64,000 nt of DNA from Brugia malayi (lineage: Eukaryota > Nematoda > Chromadorea > Rhabditida > Onchocercidae): contig NW_025062476.1 of the NCBI RefSeq assembly GCF_000002995.4, forward strand, positions 9,174,501-9,238,500. Direction: 5' to 3'. Positions within the stretch are counted from its first letter, which is position 1, and the number at the start of each line of letters is the position of its first letter. Of this stretch, positions 37,680 to 50,411 are shown piece after piece. The notes under the pieces are model-generated. The model was not told where the DNA came from. It made no database searches and saw only the letters and a program-made list of their open reading frames with translations. A program made the position numbers and the translations under genes.

Positions 37680-40600
37680 TTATAAATCATGAATATTCGG
37701 ATTTACTACATGGTAATCCCGATAGCAGTTCTTGATACGATCAAAAACTTGTAAACAATCGATGTATTGCAATGTATTGTGTGGATTACCCAGATGTGTC
37801 GTACAAAATACCATGCAATGACCATTTCTGTATTCCTTGATACCATTTTTTATGCAACAAGTCGAATGATCAGCCTTCAATATTCTATAGATAATAAAGA
37901 GGTTAAATTTATACAAAACTACAACCTACCTAAAGTTCGTTCGACCCCGTTCGATTTTTTATTACAAATAAAAGATGAATAGTATGCTAACAAGTTTATG
38001 TCAACTTATTATATTTTATCTATTTATTGCAACGAGTGGATCAAAAGTGTCCTAAATACAATTTTGTTTTCAAATTGGAAAAAATACGATATAGTAAAGC
38101 GACCAATTTATGCTTCTGATTTGATTATTTAAAAACCTCTACTTGAATAAACCAACACACCCTCGAAGTGGCGCAATTAAATGCTGTTTCGAGCTCATAA
38201 CCGGGACACTGATTTGATATCACCGCTGTCACAAGCTAAAATAAACTTAAATGTGACAATTACTGAATCACCGATAACTATTTGTCGGAAGTAACTCATT
38301 TACATTACTGTAATTTTAAGACTGCAATGTGTAATTTTTGTAGAAGTTTAAAAAGCGGTAAAGGTAATGTATAAAGCAAATTGAAAGTGTAATTGTATTG
38401 TGCCGACCAAATTAATGAAAAAAGTTATGTTGGCTAGAAAACAAATGTTTATTCTTTAACATTTATTTTTTGTTAAGACTCGATAGTTTTATCACTTCTT
38501 TAACTACGAAAAGTTTTTAAACCTTTGAATTTTTATATTTGTTTTCTAATCAACATTTAAATCTACGAGAAATTTAATCATCTAAAATTTGAAATAGAGA
38601 AACACATACAATTACAAATAAACGAAAACACTTACCGATCGATCAGTAAATGTGTCATAATTGCATAAAAGTTGGCAAGATGGTGAAAGATTTTGCTTTT
38701 TGCAACAAAGAGTAAGTTTTTGGTTTGGTGACAAGGGAGATTTCGTTGGTACCAATGTCAATCCTTGTTCGAGATCAAGGCCTTCAATAATTTTATCCAA
38801 CTTTCAACTTGTAAAGCTATTTTTTCGAAAGGAATGACGGAATAAGGACCCCAATTATTCTTATATATTTATTTTTATTAAATAAGAAGCTTGAAAAATG
38901 AAAAAGTAATGTTACTTCGAGCCGATTGTGTTGTTGTTGAAATGAATAACTGTGGCTGTGGTGCAAAAAGATTTGGAAAGATCGACTTCCAGAACTGTAA
39001 TTTTTCATTCCATTTTCATTTAAACGTAAAAGTCGAGGTGAAAAAAGGAGGCGAGGGTCTTAATCCGAAATATATTGATGATACTTTTGGATATGCTTGA
39101 TGATGAAGTTGGTTTAAATCAGAAATTCTTTAAGAAAATTCAGTGTTTTGAATTTTTACATTACAGAAGAAAAAACAAGAAAAATGATCATCAAAACAAA
39201 AAAAAAAAGAAGAAAAAAAAGGAAAGACCGGATTATTAAGTAGTCCGAATGGATCCCAAGGATTGTAGTAAAGTGGTTGTCGCACAGTATCATATTCTTG
39301 TTTTCGAGATGAAGAAAAGGAAGCGGGAATATTAGGAGTATAAAAATGCTTCTTATAATGATAAATGTTCTGCCGTCTTTGTTGCTGATAAGGAGATAGC
39401 TGCCTGCAATATATAGGCTTAATAATATAATTTACAGTGATATCATAATAATTTAAACATGATTTCAAGAGAAAGCCATGATTCTATGAAAATCTATGAA
39501 ATTTAGTAACATACGGTGAATTTAAGCTGTTGATAACTGGAGCCAAAGCAATTTCGTTTGAATTATCCTAAAAATTGCAAACCAAAATAAAATTCTGCAC
39601 TAAACCCTTTCTAAGAGAAATAGAAGGCTCGTTTTATGTATGAATCTAGCAAGAGTCTCTAATTAGTCGTACAGTGAACAGTAATGATCAGACATATTAA
39701 ATATATGTAAGTTAAGAAAAACGAGACACCAACACTTCTGAATTTTTTCGTCCTATGTTCAACTCGCATTTTTGGTAACTGCACTACACCTTTCCAAGGT
39801 ATATTGGTCTCATTAATTTTTCCAGCACCATGTCTATTATCACCATTATCTACAAAAATAGAGCAAAAAATTATGATAAAGTTGTTGAAATTACGACAAT
39901 ATGCTAAAATTACGATGATTAGATAGTCGATTAAAGTGCATTAAACGATATGTGTTAATGAGTTATTAATTATTATTAGTTTAATTGAGAAAGCAAAACG
40001 GTACCATAAAGAGGAACGATGGTAGTTGCTGGTGAAATATATATATGAGGTGCATACGCCGCTCGCACTGATTGATTGTAGTATTTACTACAAGGGGAAT
40101 TAGATATATTTCATACTTAAATTACTAATTTCAAATCAAACTAATTAATTTCTTTCATTAGGAATCGAAAAAAATGGATAGTAAACAAGTTGAACTTTTT
40201 TGATTATATTAATATTTAGCACTCGTTGTAATACCAGTGTGGAATACGCTGCGTTTAAAATTTAAATTGCTCTCACACTATGGTAATTAGTTTATCAAAC
40301 GATTCGAAATATCAACAATTACTCTTTCTTTCAATGTGGAATTCGAAATAAAACCAACCGGTTTTGAAGGATTTTTGTACTTTGAAGACGAGAATTAAAG
40401 GTTCGCAGGAGGCTTCCGGATGATAATCCATAGGATTTCTTCACGAACGATGATGACTTGGCCCTTGGTGCTCCTTAATTTTTATCAAAGAACAGAATGA
40501 GAAATATCGTGGAGATCAGCTTTATAATTCAATGAAATTTCTGTTTAGCGGAAGTCTGCGATGACAGAGAGATTTGTAAGCAGTGACAACTCAAAGGGTA

Positions 40601-41225
40601 ACGTGATGCCGGCCAGGATGAGACTCGAACTCACGTAGGGGAACTCAGTAGATTAGCAGTCCATCGCCTTAGCCACTCGGCCAGCTGTCCAACAAACTTA
40701 CCAAACTCATTTGTTATCAATTGCCAGTTTCTTTTATCATCCGCATTATTTTTCGAAGAATAAGGTAGTTTTTTTATCCCATTTCGAACTCTTAGAGTAA
40801 TATGAGTATTGTCCATCTGTAAATGATTGTTATCAGACTGTCACATGTCACAGCGCAAGGGGTCGATTGATTAGCATTAGTTAATAAATAAAGAAGTCAA
40901 ACTGAACTTTCTATACTAATATATTACTCTTTGTATCTAGCTTAAAGTTAGAGTAACAATTCAACTTTTCGCAGTTTCAAAGATTAAATATTTTACTAAT
41001 TCCTTGCTAGTTAGTATTCTACTAGTCTAGACTTTCTAAACTTTCTAAGCAAGCAACTTATTTATATTCTTTCTGTTTGGGAATACTTCAATTCTTCTCA
41101 AAATTGTCATAAGTTGCCCTGGCTAAATTTTTCTTCGGCAGCTACTGTACGACACTTACCGCCAATCCAATGCACCGTAAAACACAATAACTGGTCCATA
41201 AGAATAACGTTATAAGTGGTTGCAT
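37680..41225 (-). CDS. secreted nematode DB-module protein
   Basis: Ten phase-consistent exons on the minus strand: 41225-41160, 40816-40702, 40473-40359, 40087-40005, 39849-39734, 39567-39515, 39403-39229, 38800-38636, 38235-38159 and 37884-37680, total 389 residues. Exon 1 is exactly a signal peptide (MQPLITLFLWTSYCVLRCIG). The middle is a basic Ser/Tyr/Pro/Gln-rich spacer (for example LSPYQQQRRQN). The C-terminal 120 residues form a DB module with the expected twelve cysteines: LTLCCKKQ, SCQLLCNYD, NQCPGYE, NCATS, HSTCCIKNG, HCMVFC, IDCLQVF and NCYRDY. The DB module is a nematode-restricted extracellular domain, found for instance in the Ig-domain protein DIG-1 and in small cuticle or matrix proteins; its function is unknown. 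Exon 7/8 and 9/10 junctions use weak sites. Confidence 0.82.
40610..40690 (-). tRNA. tRNA-Ser(GCT)-like sequence, possibly a pseudogene
   Basis: On the minus strand: TGGCCGAGTGGCTAAGGC (A box and D arm), anticodon loop CTGCTAA giving anticodon GCT, a long variable arm, then GTGAG TTCGAGT CTCAT (B box and T arm). The acceptor stem GGACAGC/CCTGGCC has two mismatches and the anticodon stem one A-C mismatch, so it may be decayed. It sits in an intron of the DB-module gene, 11 bases after that intron's donor. Confidence 0.5.
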
Positions 41226-44200
41226 AATGTCGGATTAGTCGTGATGCTAGTAGATGAAATGAAATATCGTCTTAAACTGTTGAGAAGGACGAAATGATAT
41301 TAGCTTACTGCATTCACCATCTGCAAACCAACAACTTTAATGATTAAAAAAAGCATAAGCAACGATTTACTTTACTGCAAATGAGACTTTAACAATGAAA
41401 TTAGGATTTTCTCTCTAGCTAGAACTGAATATTTCACTAATCTAAATTCATTTCACCCCATTTTATTTTTTCTTATATTTACACAAAGTAAATAAAACTA
41501 TATCGGTGGTGACGAGATGATGTTGTAGAAGACAAATATTACTTCTGTTAATGATAATATAAAGATTTTTAAAATATAAAGAAAGAATTTTCGCAATTTT
41601 TTGAAAATAATATCGCTTCACAACACGTTCTGTTACACTGGTGAATTTCAGCAGCAGAACTGTTTGAGATAATCTAAAAGATTTAGGGTGTTGAGGTGCT
41701 GTCATTAGGATTTCGGACTTGCGGAAAGAGGAAGGAAGGAATTTGTGTGATATCTGTGATGAATAATGCGTTGTTGTTACAGTGAAGATCATAAAATATT
41801 TTGTGCGCTATCGACACATCCTCAAGTAAATGATATTAAAAAATAGAAAAAACTTTAATGAGCGGAGGCAATTGATATAGGAATGCTGAAGGGACTGTAT
41901 CTATTCTCTTCCAGATTCTGTAACTCTCCCTCCCCCACTCAAATCTGTTTCACTCTGCTGTTTCAATCTCCCTCTCCTGTCTCCTGTCACCTTTGCCATT
42001 AATCCTGTTCACTAAAACAGGTTATTTTAATAGTTAATTAGCAGAAATTCTTTTTTCTCTACTCTACAATGTATTGAATCCCACAACTCATTCGTTTTTT
42101 ATAATTCTTGTTCCTAAAGAAAGGTATCTACCGTCCATCTCCCATTCATGGTGGACAAACTGATTTCATGGAAAACTTTTCCTTTCATGAAAAGCTTAAA
42201 TTGATGTAGAACCTGTTTATGAGATAAAATGCAATCCATAAAAGAATATACTTGTTTGTAAAACTCGTCTCGGTAATGCTTAGAAAATAAACGATTATTG
42301 TTCATTTATAAACCTTAATTAAAATATATGGTTAAAGTTGAAAACAAAAATGAATAAAATCATAGAAATCAAAGACTTATTAACTTGCTTTTTTGGGCAT
42401 ATTTAATTTTTGGGACAGACCTGCGATTAGAAAACCACTCTGCAAATATTTCGGAAATATGATTATACGTTATCACAAATCATATTGATAGCCGAAAAGG
42501 TGACAAAAGATTCTTTACTTAATTAAGCTCATACCCAATTCTTGCTTATGAGTAATAACTTAAATCTTCTTGCAGTAAATTATCGTTTCCTCCATGTTTC
42601 GGTTTTCATTTCATTATTTGAGCTATCTTCGATTTGTTTTCCTCTTCGCTTCTAAAATTATCATGTTTTTGTTAGTTTTGCACTTAAGTTGAGATTTTTT
42701 TGATATCATAGCTACACCAACCACTACTACCTTTATTTTAGTTTCTTGAAATAACCATTGCATCTCATGTGATACTCTTTCAAAGTTCAAAGTGTTAATG
42801 GTCTCTTAATTTTATCTATATTTGATTAGTATCAATGTTTTAAAAGTAATATTTGTTAAGGCTTAGCACACTAAACAGAATGTTATCTTCAAAATTGGAC
42901 AGAAGAATAAGTGTAGAGATGATTACACTCCCCTTTACATCTTGACATTTTACATGATCCAATTCTTCCACAATTGACTTCATTGTATATCCTAAAAACT
43001 CTTTCAAATTTTAAACGGAAAAAGAAAATATCCTGCACACACTTTACGACGATAAGATTAATGCAATAATTAAGATATTGAAATGAAATATTATTGATTA
43101 GAAAATTTATGCAGTCGAAAATAATGTTAGCTATGTTATGCTTTTCAGATGTTTTTGAAAATTTTACGAAAAACATTCTCACAAATTTCAGAAAAGTAAC
43201 AGAATTACTTTTATTTGTCAGTGTTTTCATTAAACAATGCAAAATACTCCAATTAAAACAAATCAACTAAAATATTTAGAATAGAAGAACAAAGGACATT
43301 GAAGCTCTACTTCAATGATGACTTTGAATAATATCATCTATAAAAATCGACAAGATCATCAGAAGTATTTATAGATAAGATGTTCCAAGAATTTGAATGA
43401 ATTGAAAATTAATACGACTTCGTTACGTTGATACAGTGTCTTGCACGAAAAGTGCGAGAATATTCGAAGGCCTGGAATAATAAAGTAGGATAAAATATTG
43501 AGATTTTGAGAGAATTATTCAAGCTGATTTGCTGCTTTCGACATTTGTACAAAGAAACGAGAGTGTATTATGATTTGATTAACAACAGTCAAGGAAGTCA
43601 ATCATAAATTTCTGTATTAGTAAGGAAACGTCACTGGAATTTTTAGTAATTAATAGGAGGTAACAAATATTTGAAAGCTGAAATCGACACAGAAGAAAAA
43701 AGAAATAAGAACAATATATGTATCGGTGACACATAAAAAATGTTTCTCAGTGTTATTGCTAGATTGGAAAATCACAAGAAGAGAGCGAACAAACGTGACA
43801 AAAAAGAAAAAATGGACAAATGTGATTTTTTATTCACTCTGTTTAATCATTTTTTACAGGAGACAAACTTTTTAAGTAAAATTTTATTTTGCTTGCAGAA
43901 GAAGATAAAATAATAAAGTTTTGCACAAAATTTTCAGTGAATAGTGCTTCAATATCTCCACAATATATAGTAGAGTTTTAAATTTGAATGATTTTAAGTG
44001 CATAATGCTTTTAGAAAAGTTCTGTTGCAACAATGTTTGTATGAAATGAACAATAAAGATTTAAGAATCTAGGCGCTATTGCAACAGTTCCGCACCTTAT
44101 CTTTTTGCCAATAGACTGTGATTAAGTTTTGATGCGACAACAGTTTATATCTCAGAGTCACAGAATCAGCAATTAGAAATAAAAAACATCCCCAAAAAGA

Positions 44201-44512
44201 TGTAATGAAAGAAGACCATTCTCTTAAATACGGATTACTTGAAAAGAGATATTGGCAAATTACAAATTTAAGCGGGGTCAGGGATCATTGCAAGATGAGC
44301 ACAGAGAAATATATTTACAAACATCAATATTAGTGCTGAATGAGAGTGCCGTTTTTAGGTAGAAATAAGATTTGAAAATTACGACGTTATGTTATCCAAA
44401 GACTAATCAATATCCATTGTTGTTTCATTCCAAAATTGTTTATGCATTTCTCGAAATTTCAAAAGGAATTTGAAGCTTATTGTTATTGTCGAATTTTAGG
44501 TTGAGCATTAAT
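41226..44512. promoter_or_regulatory. divergent intergenic region between DB and MARCH genes
   Basis: 3.3 kb with no supported gene. A C+T-rich tract lies at 41895-41995, about 700 bases upstream of the DB gene start. Two minus-strand frames (42305-42114, 63 codons; 43266-42889, 125 codons) are AT-codon-biased and without a recognisable domain. A TTTTAG at 44494-44499 before the MARCH ATG is a likely trans-splice acceptor. Confidence 0.45.
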
Positions 44513-47098
44513 ATGGAGTCTTTTAACATATCGCAATCGTCTGCAATATGTCGAATTTGTCGTAGTGGAGAACAATCGATTGCACATGACGACAAATCAG
44601 CCGCTCATGAACCGCTAATATCGCCTTGCTTCTGCAGGTAAATAAATTCTCGATGCTATTATTTTCTTCTGCAGTCTCCTATTCATCATTATTGATATTT
44701 AATTCCTATATATCGGTGCTTTTCTATATTTTACAAATGCAACAGATTTATATTTCCATCAGTCCTTCCGTTTGCTCGTTTAACAAACATCAAATAATTC
44801 TAAATACTTTAAAATAAAAGGAAAAAAAAAGAATTAGTTAGATTAAGCATCATAGTGAGCTGTGATGCGATATCGATAATTTGATTTTCCTGATTACAGT
44901 CACTTGATCAGATCTTTTAATTCTGTCGAAGTTTAGCAGTGATCCTTAGAATATTCTAATAAATCCTTCTTTCCAAACTAAAAATCACATTAATAAATTA
45001 CCATATAGAGGAACGATAGGCTTGTGTCATCGGAGTTGCTTGGAACGCTGGCTTGCGTCATCCAATAGAAGTGTATGCGAAATTTGTCATTTTACTTATC
45101 AGACTGCAAGGTATTTGATCATCTAATTTTTGCTTTCTGGACTTTTGCTGTAATTTGCATTTCGAGCAACAGCAAAATTCAAATTAAACCTCAAATTACT
45201 CTTAATTTTTTGATTTTTCAGTCTTATTTATTCAGATCTTCACTGATTCGATATTTGTAAAGTGTCTTAAGAAAGAATTATAAGGGATGAAATTCCAAAT
45301 TCTCCACACAATTTTAAATCAGTGCGATTTGTTTTCTACATAGCATACAATTACATTCATCTCTTTAAGAAATAATTTCAGAAAATGAATGTAATATTAA
45401 TAGACAAGTTTGTTGATAGATAAATTGTCTCTGCGTCAATATGACATTTTGAAAAATTTCGCTTCCTATTATCATGCGTACATTATTTCTAGTATTGTAA
45501 CTGTTTTTAGCTTCAAAATCTCATTAATTTAAATTTCTGAAACTAGGGAAAGATCAATTAATTTTATTGTAGAATTTCAGCTTATTTCAATTAAAATATT
45601 TGAAATCAGCAAAATTTCTGACTGTTACAGACGATATCGCACATTTTGTGAATTTATGGGAAGCACAGATTCTTATTTACAGCGTCGTAATTTGATTATC
45701 GATATTATTTGCTTTGTCTTTTTTACGTCGATCGTTATCTGTTGTATCATACTTTGCTTATCGTTAGCGACACAAACAAAAGGCTTTGGACTGCGGAATA
45801 ATTCGAAAGGGTTTCAAATGATTAGTTTGTTTTTTATGAGTCGTTTAATTTTTTAGACAGATAGATGAAGAAAAATGGTCAAACAGACACAGATAGACAT
45901 CCGACTGACATTACTTACACATTCACTATTACTTATATATTACTCAACATTACTCGTAGGCTTGTTGATCCTATCAGTTTCATTATCTGTAGTATACTTT
46001 ATATGGCTAATTACCATTATTATATTTCATATCAAGACTTATCTCGATTGGCGTCTATTAAATGAAGTAAGTTCATGATTTTCTAGTATTACTACTATCA
46101 CTACCTATGAGATTCGATTTACGATTTATTGATTTGAACGATTCAAATGATTTATGTCATTATTTATCAAAATTTCAAGTTTATTTAGAGTTAAAAAAAA
46201 ACAACCAGGATTTATCCTATATTTCTGCGTAACGAAGCAATCAATATGAGGCGTAGAATTAAATTTGGGACACTTTTTATTGAACGCTAAACTTCGGGAA
46301 ATATTTCGGAAATGGAATTCAAAACTTATCAAAATTTCAAGTTTTGTAGGAAGTATTGGTAGTGGATCAGGAATCAACGTGTAATTCATGGAAAACTATT
46401 GATAGAGTTAGGCGACAAAGAGCAAAACCTCGAATGTACGCGGTAAATTTTGACAGCTTGATTGAGAAAGTTTGGAGGGTCAAAAGTCAATGGATTCTTT
46501 GCTATTAAACATATTAATTGCAGATTTTGCTATTCATTCGCATTATTTATCAAATTGGCAATAAATTTATTTTCTGATTGATTTTCGTTAGTAAATCCTA
46601 AGCAAAAAAAAATTTCATTTCAAAAGCGTTATTTACTCCAGATGCGCTTGCTATTGTGCTTTGATTTGCACTCCATTCTACGCGACTTATGCAGGAAGAA
46701 TTTGGGTGTTTCATCTGCCAGTAATGCAAATTCAGGTAAATTTTAATTGGATTGAAACTGATCCCAAAATATTAAGAATAAGTCAGTTTGCTTCATTTCT
46801 ACAAATATTCTATCTTCTTTGCACAGTGTTATCCATATAATTCTAATGCCACAATTTTTTTTCAGATAATTCCAATTCTGCGATCTCTGTTGTATCAAGT
46901 AATGCGTTAAATATGAATTATGATGATTTTGTACACCATCTACATCCCAAAGATGGTGAAATTCCTGTAATCGATTCATGCCAACACACGATGGCCTCGA
47001 CACCTGTAGCTAATGAAAAGGCATTCGCATCCCCTCAAATATTCGAATATCCTTCCGTGAATTCTCACTTCACGAGTTTTAACAATGCAGTAGCATGA
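44513..47098 (+). CDS. MARCH-type membrane RING-CH E3 ubiquitin ligase
   Basis: Seven exons (44513-44637, 45009-45110, 45631-45824, 45897-46066, 46350-46442, 46642-46735, 46866-47098) give about 336 residues. The RING-CH finger (C4HC3) has ligands C13, C16, C39, C41, H49, C52, C65 and C68, with the family signature [19 protein letters not shown]. Two hydrophobic segments follow ([20 protein letters not shown], and a second around [20 protein letters not shown]), typical of MARCH ligases, which ubiquitinate membrane proteins in endosomes or ER. The cytosolic tail is Ser/Asn-rich. The intron 45825-45896 is only 72 bases and its borders are the least certain; the other junctions fit well. Closest in layout to MARCH2/3/8-type proteins, with a longer tail. 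Confidence 0.85.
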
Positions 47099-47376
47099 AA
47101 ATCAGAGAAGAATGATACACCTGCACATGTATACATATATAATTGCTATCTTTTTATTTGTTTACTCAGAATTCTTCTGGACCACTTTCCTCTAGTTTAT
47201 ATTACTGCAAGCTTTCCAGAATTGGATTTTTCTTTTTCTTATTGATTGCTAAATATATTTTACTTACTTAACAAGTAGTATGATACCAAACTTATGCATT
47301 TTATGCAAATACATGTTTAATATTGATAAAAGTTCTTTTTGTTCCATTATCTTTTCCATGGTTTTTTGGTTAGTAA

Positions 47377-47382
47377 ATAAAT
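47377..47382 (+). terminator. AATAAA polyadenylation signal of MARCH gene
   Basis: Canonical signal about 280 bases after the stop. The rest of 47099-47858 shows no gene. Confidence 0.5.
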
Positions 47383-47858
47383 TCGAATCTTACAAAATCT
47401 CTTTTAAAAATTCCTGGGATATGTAATTATATAATAAAGCAGTTAAATTAAATTCAACATAAATTTCAACGTGTAAACAACAGACTGGAAATTCAGAAGT
47501 GGAAAATGAAGCGATAGCTAGCCACCACATTATTACAAGAAATACTGCAAAGAGGTTGCGCGATTTCTGATAACTTAACAAGGTATAGAAATAAATAAAG
47601 GTAACTTAACAACACATTAGATATTAATTTGAAACCATTTGGAGGAGGTGGTGGACTAGGTACAATCAAAGAATGGTCTTTTCTGATAATCCACTAATCC
47701 AAGACTGTCATTTCTCTTTGTCGCTAATTGTATTTAGATTGCAAATACAAAATCGATAAAAAGGCATTAAAATTGCAGTAAGTTTGGCAATATTTGATTT
47801 CTGCTGAAGAGTCCACTCAAGATGAATACGATATTATAGCTTCATTAAATTTCCGAAA

Positions 47859-48257
47859 ATGGGAATCAAATTTTCTGCTTTATTGATTTGCACATTTTGC
47901 TGTTTTCTATTAGATGCGAAATATTTTTTCTATCAGTTTTTATTTGCTGTATTTTGCTGTTTTTATTTGATGAATTTTGTGAGGTCTTATCAGTTGAAAC
48001 ACTTGCAAAAGAATTACATCATCATCCTAATCCAAAATTCAAATGTCAAATTTCCTGAAAATGAATATCTGTTAGATGTGGGTAAAGAGTATAAAAAACT
48101 GGAGTTGAGAATGACAAAATATGGTCATCTGGAAATTTTGAAAAAAGAAATAAAACAACTACCAGCTGACGTGCTCAAATCGAGCGGTAATAGCGATTGT
48201 AACTATGACTGTGTAATAAAGTTTTATTATTCTTTTTTCTGTTATGAGAGAAATTAA
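47859..48257 (+). CDS. candidate small secreted or membrane protein
   Basis: An uninterrupted 132-codon frame starts MGIKFSALLICTFCCFLLDA, a plausible signal peptide. A second hydrophobic stretch follows, then a charged region with KKEIKQLPADVLKSSGNS. It has no recognisable domain. A frame of this size is only marginally unlikely by chance in such AT-rich DNA. A donor-like GTAATA after DCNYDC at about 48219 would allow splicing to a cysteine-containing frame at 48981-49077 (TTSAQFFNHPPDSMLDEIRK), but this joint is speculative. Confidence 0.3.
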   Translation: MGIKFSALLICTFCCFLLDAKYFFYQFLFAVFCCFYLMNFVRSYQLKHLQKNYIIILIQNSNVKFPENEYLLDVGKEYKKLELRMTKYGHLEILKKEIKQLPADVLKSSGNSDCNYDCVIKFYYSFFCYERN

Positions 48258-50411
48258 TCCAAATTACCTATTTTGTTTTGGAAGATAAGAAGCGGTGAAA
48301 TGAAACATCCATTTGGCTTTGCATCACTTATGAGCTCTTATTTTTCTAAAACCGGTTCCTTTCCGGAACATCCTACTCAATTCTTTTGGCAAAGTTTTGG
48401 CTACAAACATATAACAATTCAAAATTATTAACCATTTGATGAAAGTTCATTTCTGAATTGCCTCTGATTTTTTAACTCAAATAAACAGAAAGAACAAAAT
48501 ATCCATGCTTATTTTTTTCCCATTAAGGTTTCCTCGAATGCTAGACACTGAAAAATATTATCTAATGTTGTTGCTCAGTGTAACTATCACCATTTATTGT
48601 AGTTAACAGTTATACAACAGCAACACATTACAAACTTGAAAAGTGCTGCAAAATGGAAAGTAATAGAGAACCGTAATTAATATCAGCAAAAAAAAAACCT
48701 TTAATGAAATTTAAAATATCTCCGGGGAAATAATTTCAGCAACTAATTACAAGAAAAATAGAATATTTCAAGTTGCCGTAAGTATACAATTAATCAGGTC
48801 ATATATTTTTCTGAAAACAAAAGTGAAAGGAAATTTCGTTGTATTTTTTTTTTCTTCATTCTAAGTTTGACAACAATATTTATGAGAATATAATTCTATT
48901 CAACAAATAATAACGGTTGAAGGACTGTCGCTAAAATCGGTTTTCAATGGATTGGTGGTACAGATCCATAGCGGTACAATTTTTTTGAAGACGACGAGTG
49001 CTCAATTCTTCAATCATCCACCAGATTCAATGCTCGACGAAATTAGGAAGTTTTGCAATAAAAATATCAGTGGAAGTATGATCATCAGTGCTATATTCTA
49101 CTTTTATGTCATTTGTCTTGCTAGTCTTTGTTCATTTATATATTTATTGCAGCTATATGATGAATGCCATTACTCTCGAAAATATGACTGAACAGTACTC
49201 AGGAAGGATACTTACTGATCTGTAACAAAGCATTTTACAATGTAATTATCATCAATTACTAATGAATTACGATGAAGAAAACATTGCTACTGCAATGTGA
49301 GAGATAGAATCGGAGAACAACACTAATAAACAACATTTCAGCTAAATATTCATAGTACAATTTAGCAACAGTGATTCAATAACTCAATTGGCAAATAAGC
49401 AATGGAAAGTTGACTTCGCCCATATCAACAGAAACTGAATAAAACAAAATTTTACTAATGAAAAAAATTACATTAGGAATGTAAAGGAAAAATAAGCAAC
49501 TCTGTTCACACTGTATAGTACACGAAATTCTGTGCTAAAGGAAATTTCGAATCTTTGCTTCATTTATGAATACAGTAGATGCATGCTATTATTTATACTG
49601 TAACACGTAACGTTTCACATCTTCTACATTATAAGTAATCCATAAAAGATTAATGGTTTAGAAGACATGTCATATTCAGCAAGTTATTTGCGTAAATTTG
49701 TATGAAATCATTTAATTTATTTTCAAACCCAAGTTTTGGACAATGACCACCATTCTAGACTTCAAAATATCATATCAAATAAGAAACGACTTTTTATCAG
49801 ATATTCGCGATTCACAAATTTTCATTCCAATTAATAAAAACGAGTTGAAAAATAATTCCTTATTTCAGCCTTTTGCTCCGGCAACTTTTCCAATGTCTCT
49901 CCTTGGATCTATCTGAATAAAAGTCTATTTACTTGTGTGAAAAGATGTGCACTAACTGGTGAAACCAAACTGTATTAGAAATTAAAGAAGGAATACTATG
50001 TGCATGAGAATTTTTAGGAAGCCAATTGAGCATTGGTCAACCAGAACACTGTTTTGCTATTCTTAGGTTTTTTTCAAACCTCCAAATGCTCCTCAAAATT
50101 TCCCATTAAAATAATTTTTCTGAGTATCTGCTTATAAGATAACTGGAAAATAACTTTAGAGCATCTAACTAATCAACCAAATTTAAATAGATTCAAATTT
50201 CTTCCTACATCTTTCCGAAACTCAATTTTCAGACCGCTAAGTATTAAGTGATTGTCAAAATATTGAAGTGATAATTTAATAAACTAGGATCTTTTACTTA
50301 TTTACGATAAAGTTGACTTCAGTCCCCGAAAAATCTTAATAAAATTCTGATATATGAACAGTTAGAAGATCAACAAAACATGCAAGAAGTATTTTGATTA
50401 ATGGCATACGC
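48258..50411. other. region between the candidate ORF and SMC2 3' end
   Basis: Apart from the open segment at 48952-49191 (possible exon, see the previous entry), nothing supported. It should contain the SMC2 3' UTR on the minus strand. Confidence 0.4.

Noticed and set aside
40631..40816. 61-codon frame reading through the tRNA-like sequence
   Set aside because: The coding part ends at a strong GTAAGT donor at 40701; the remainder is tRNA-like sequence read as protein.
42889..43266. 125-codon minus-strand frame
   Set aside because: AT-driven codon use, hydrophobic/Asn/Phe-rich, no domain; frames of this length are expected about once by chance in a window like this.
45865..46065. Alternative frame over the second MARCH membrane exon
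   Set aside because: The overlapping frame ending at the GTAAGT donor at 46067 gives a hydrophobic helix followed by [13 protein letters not shown], as expected for MARCH.
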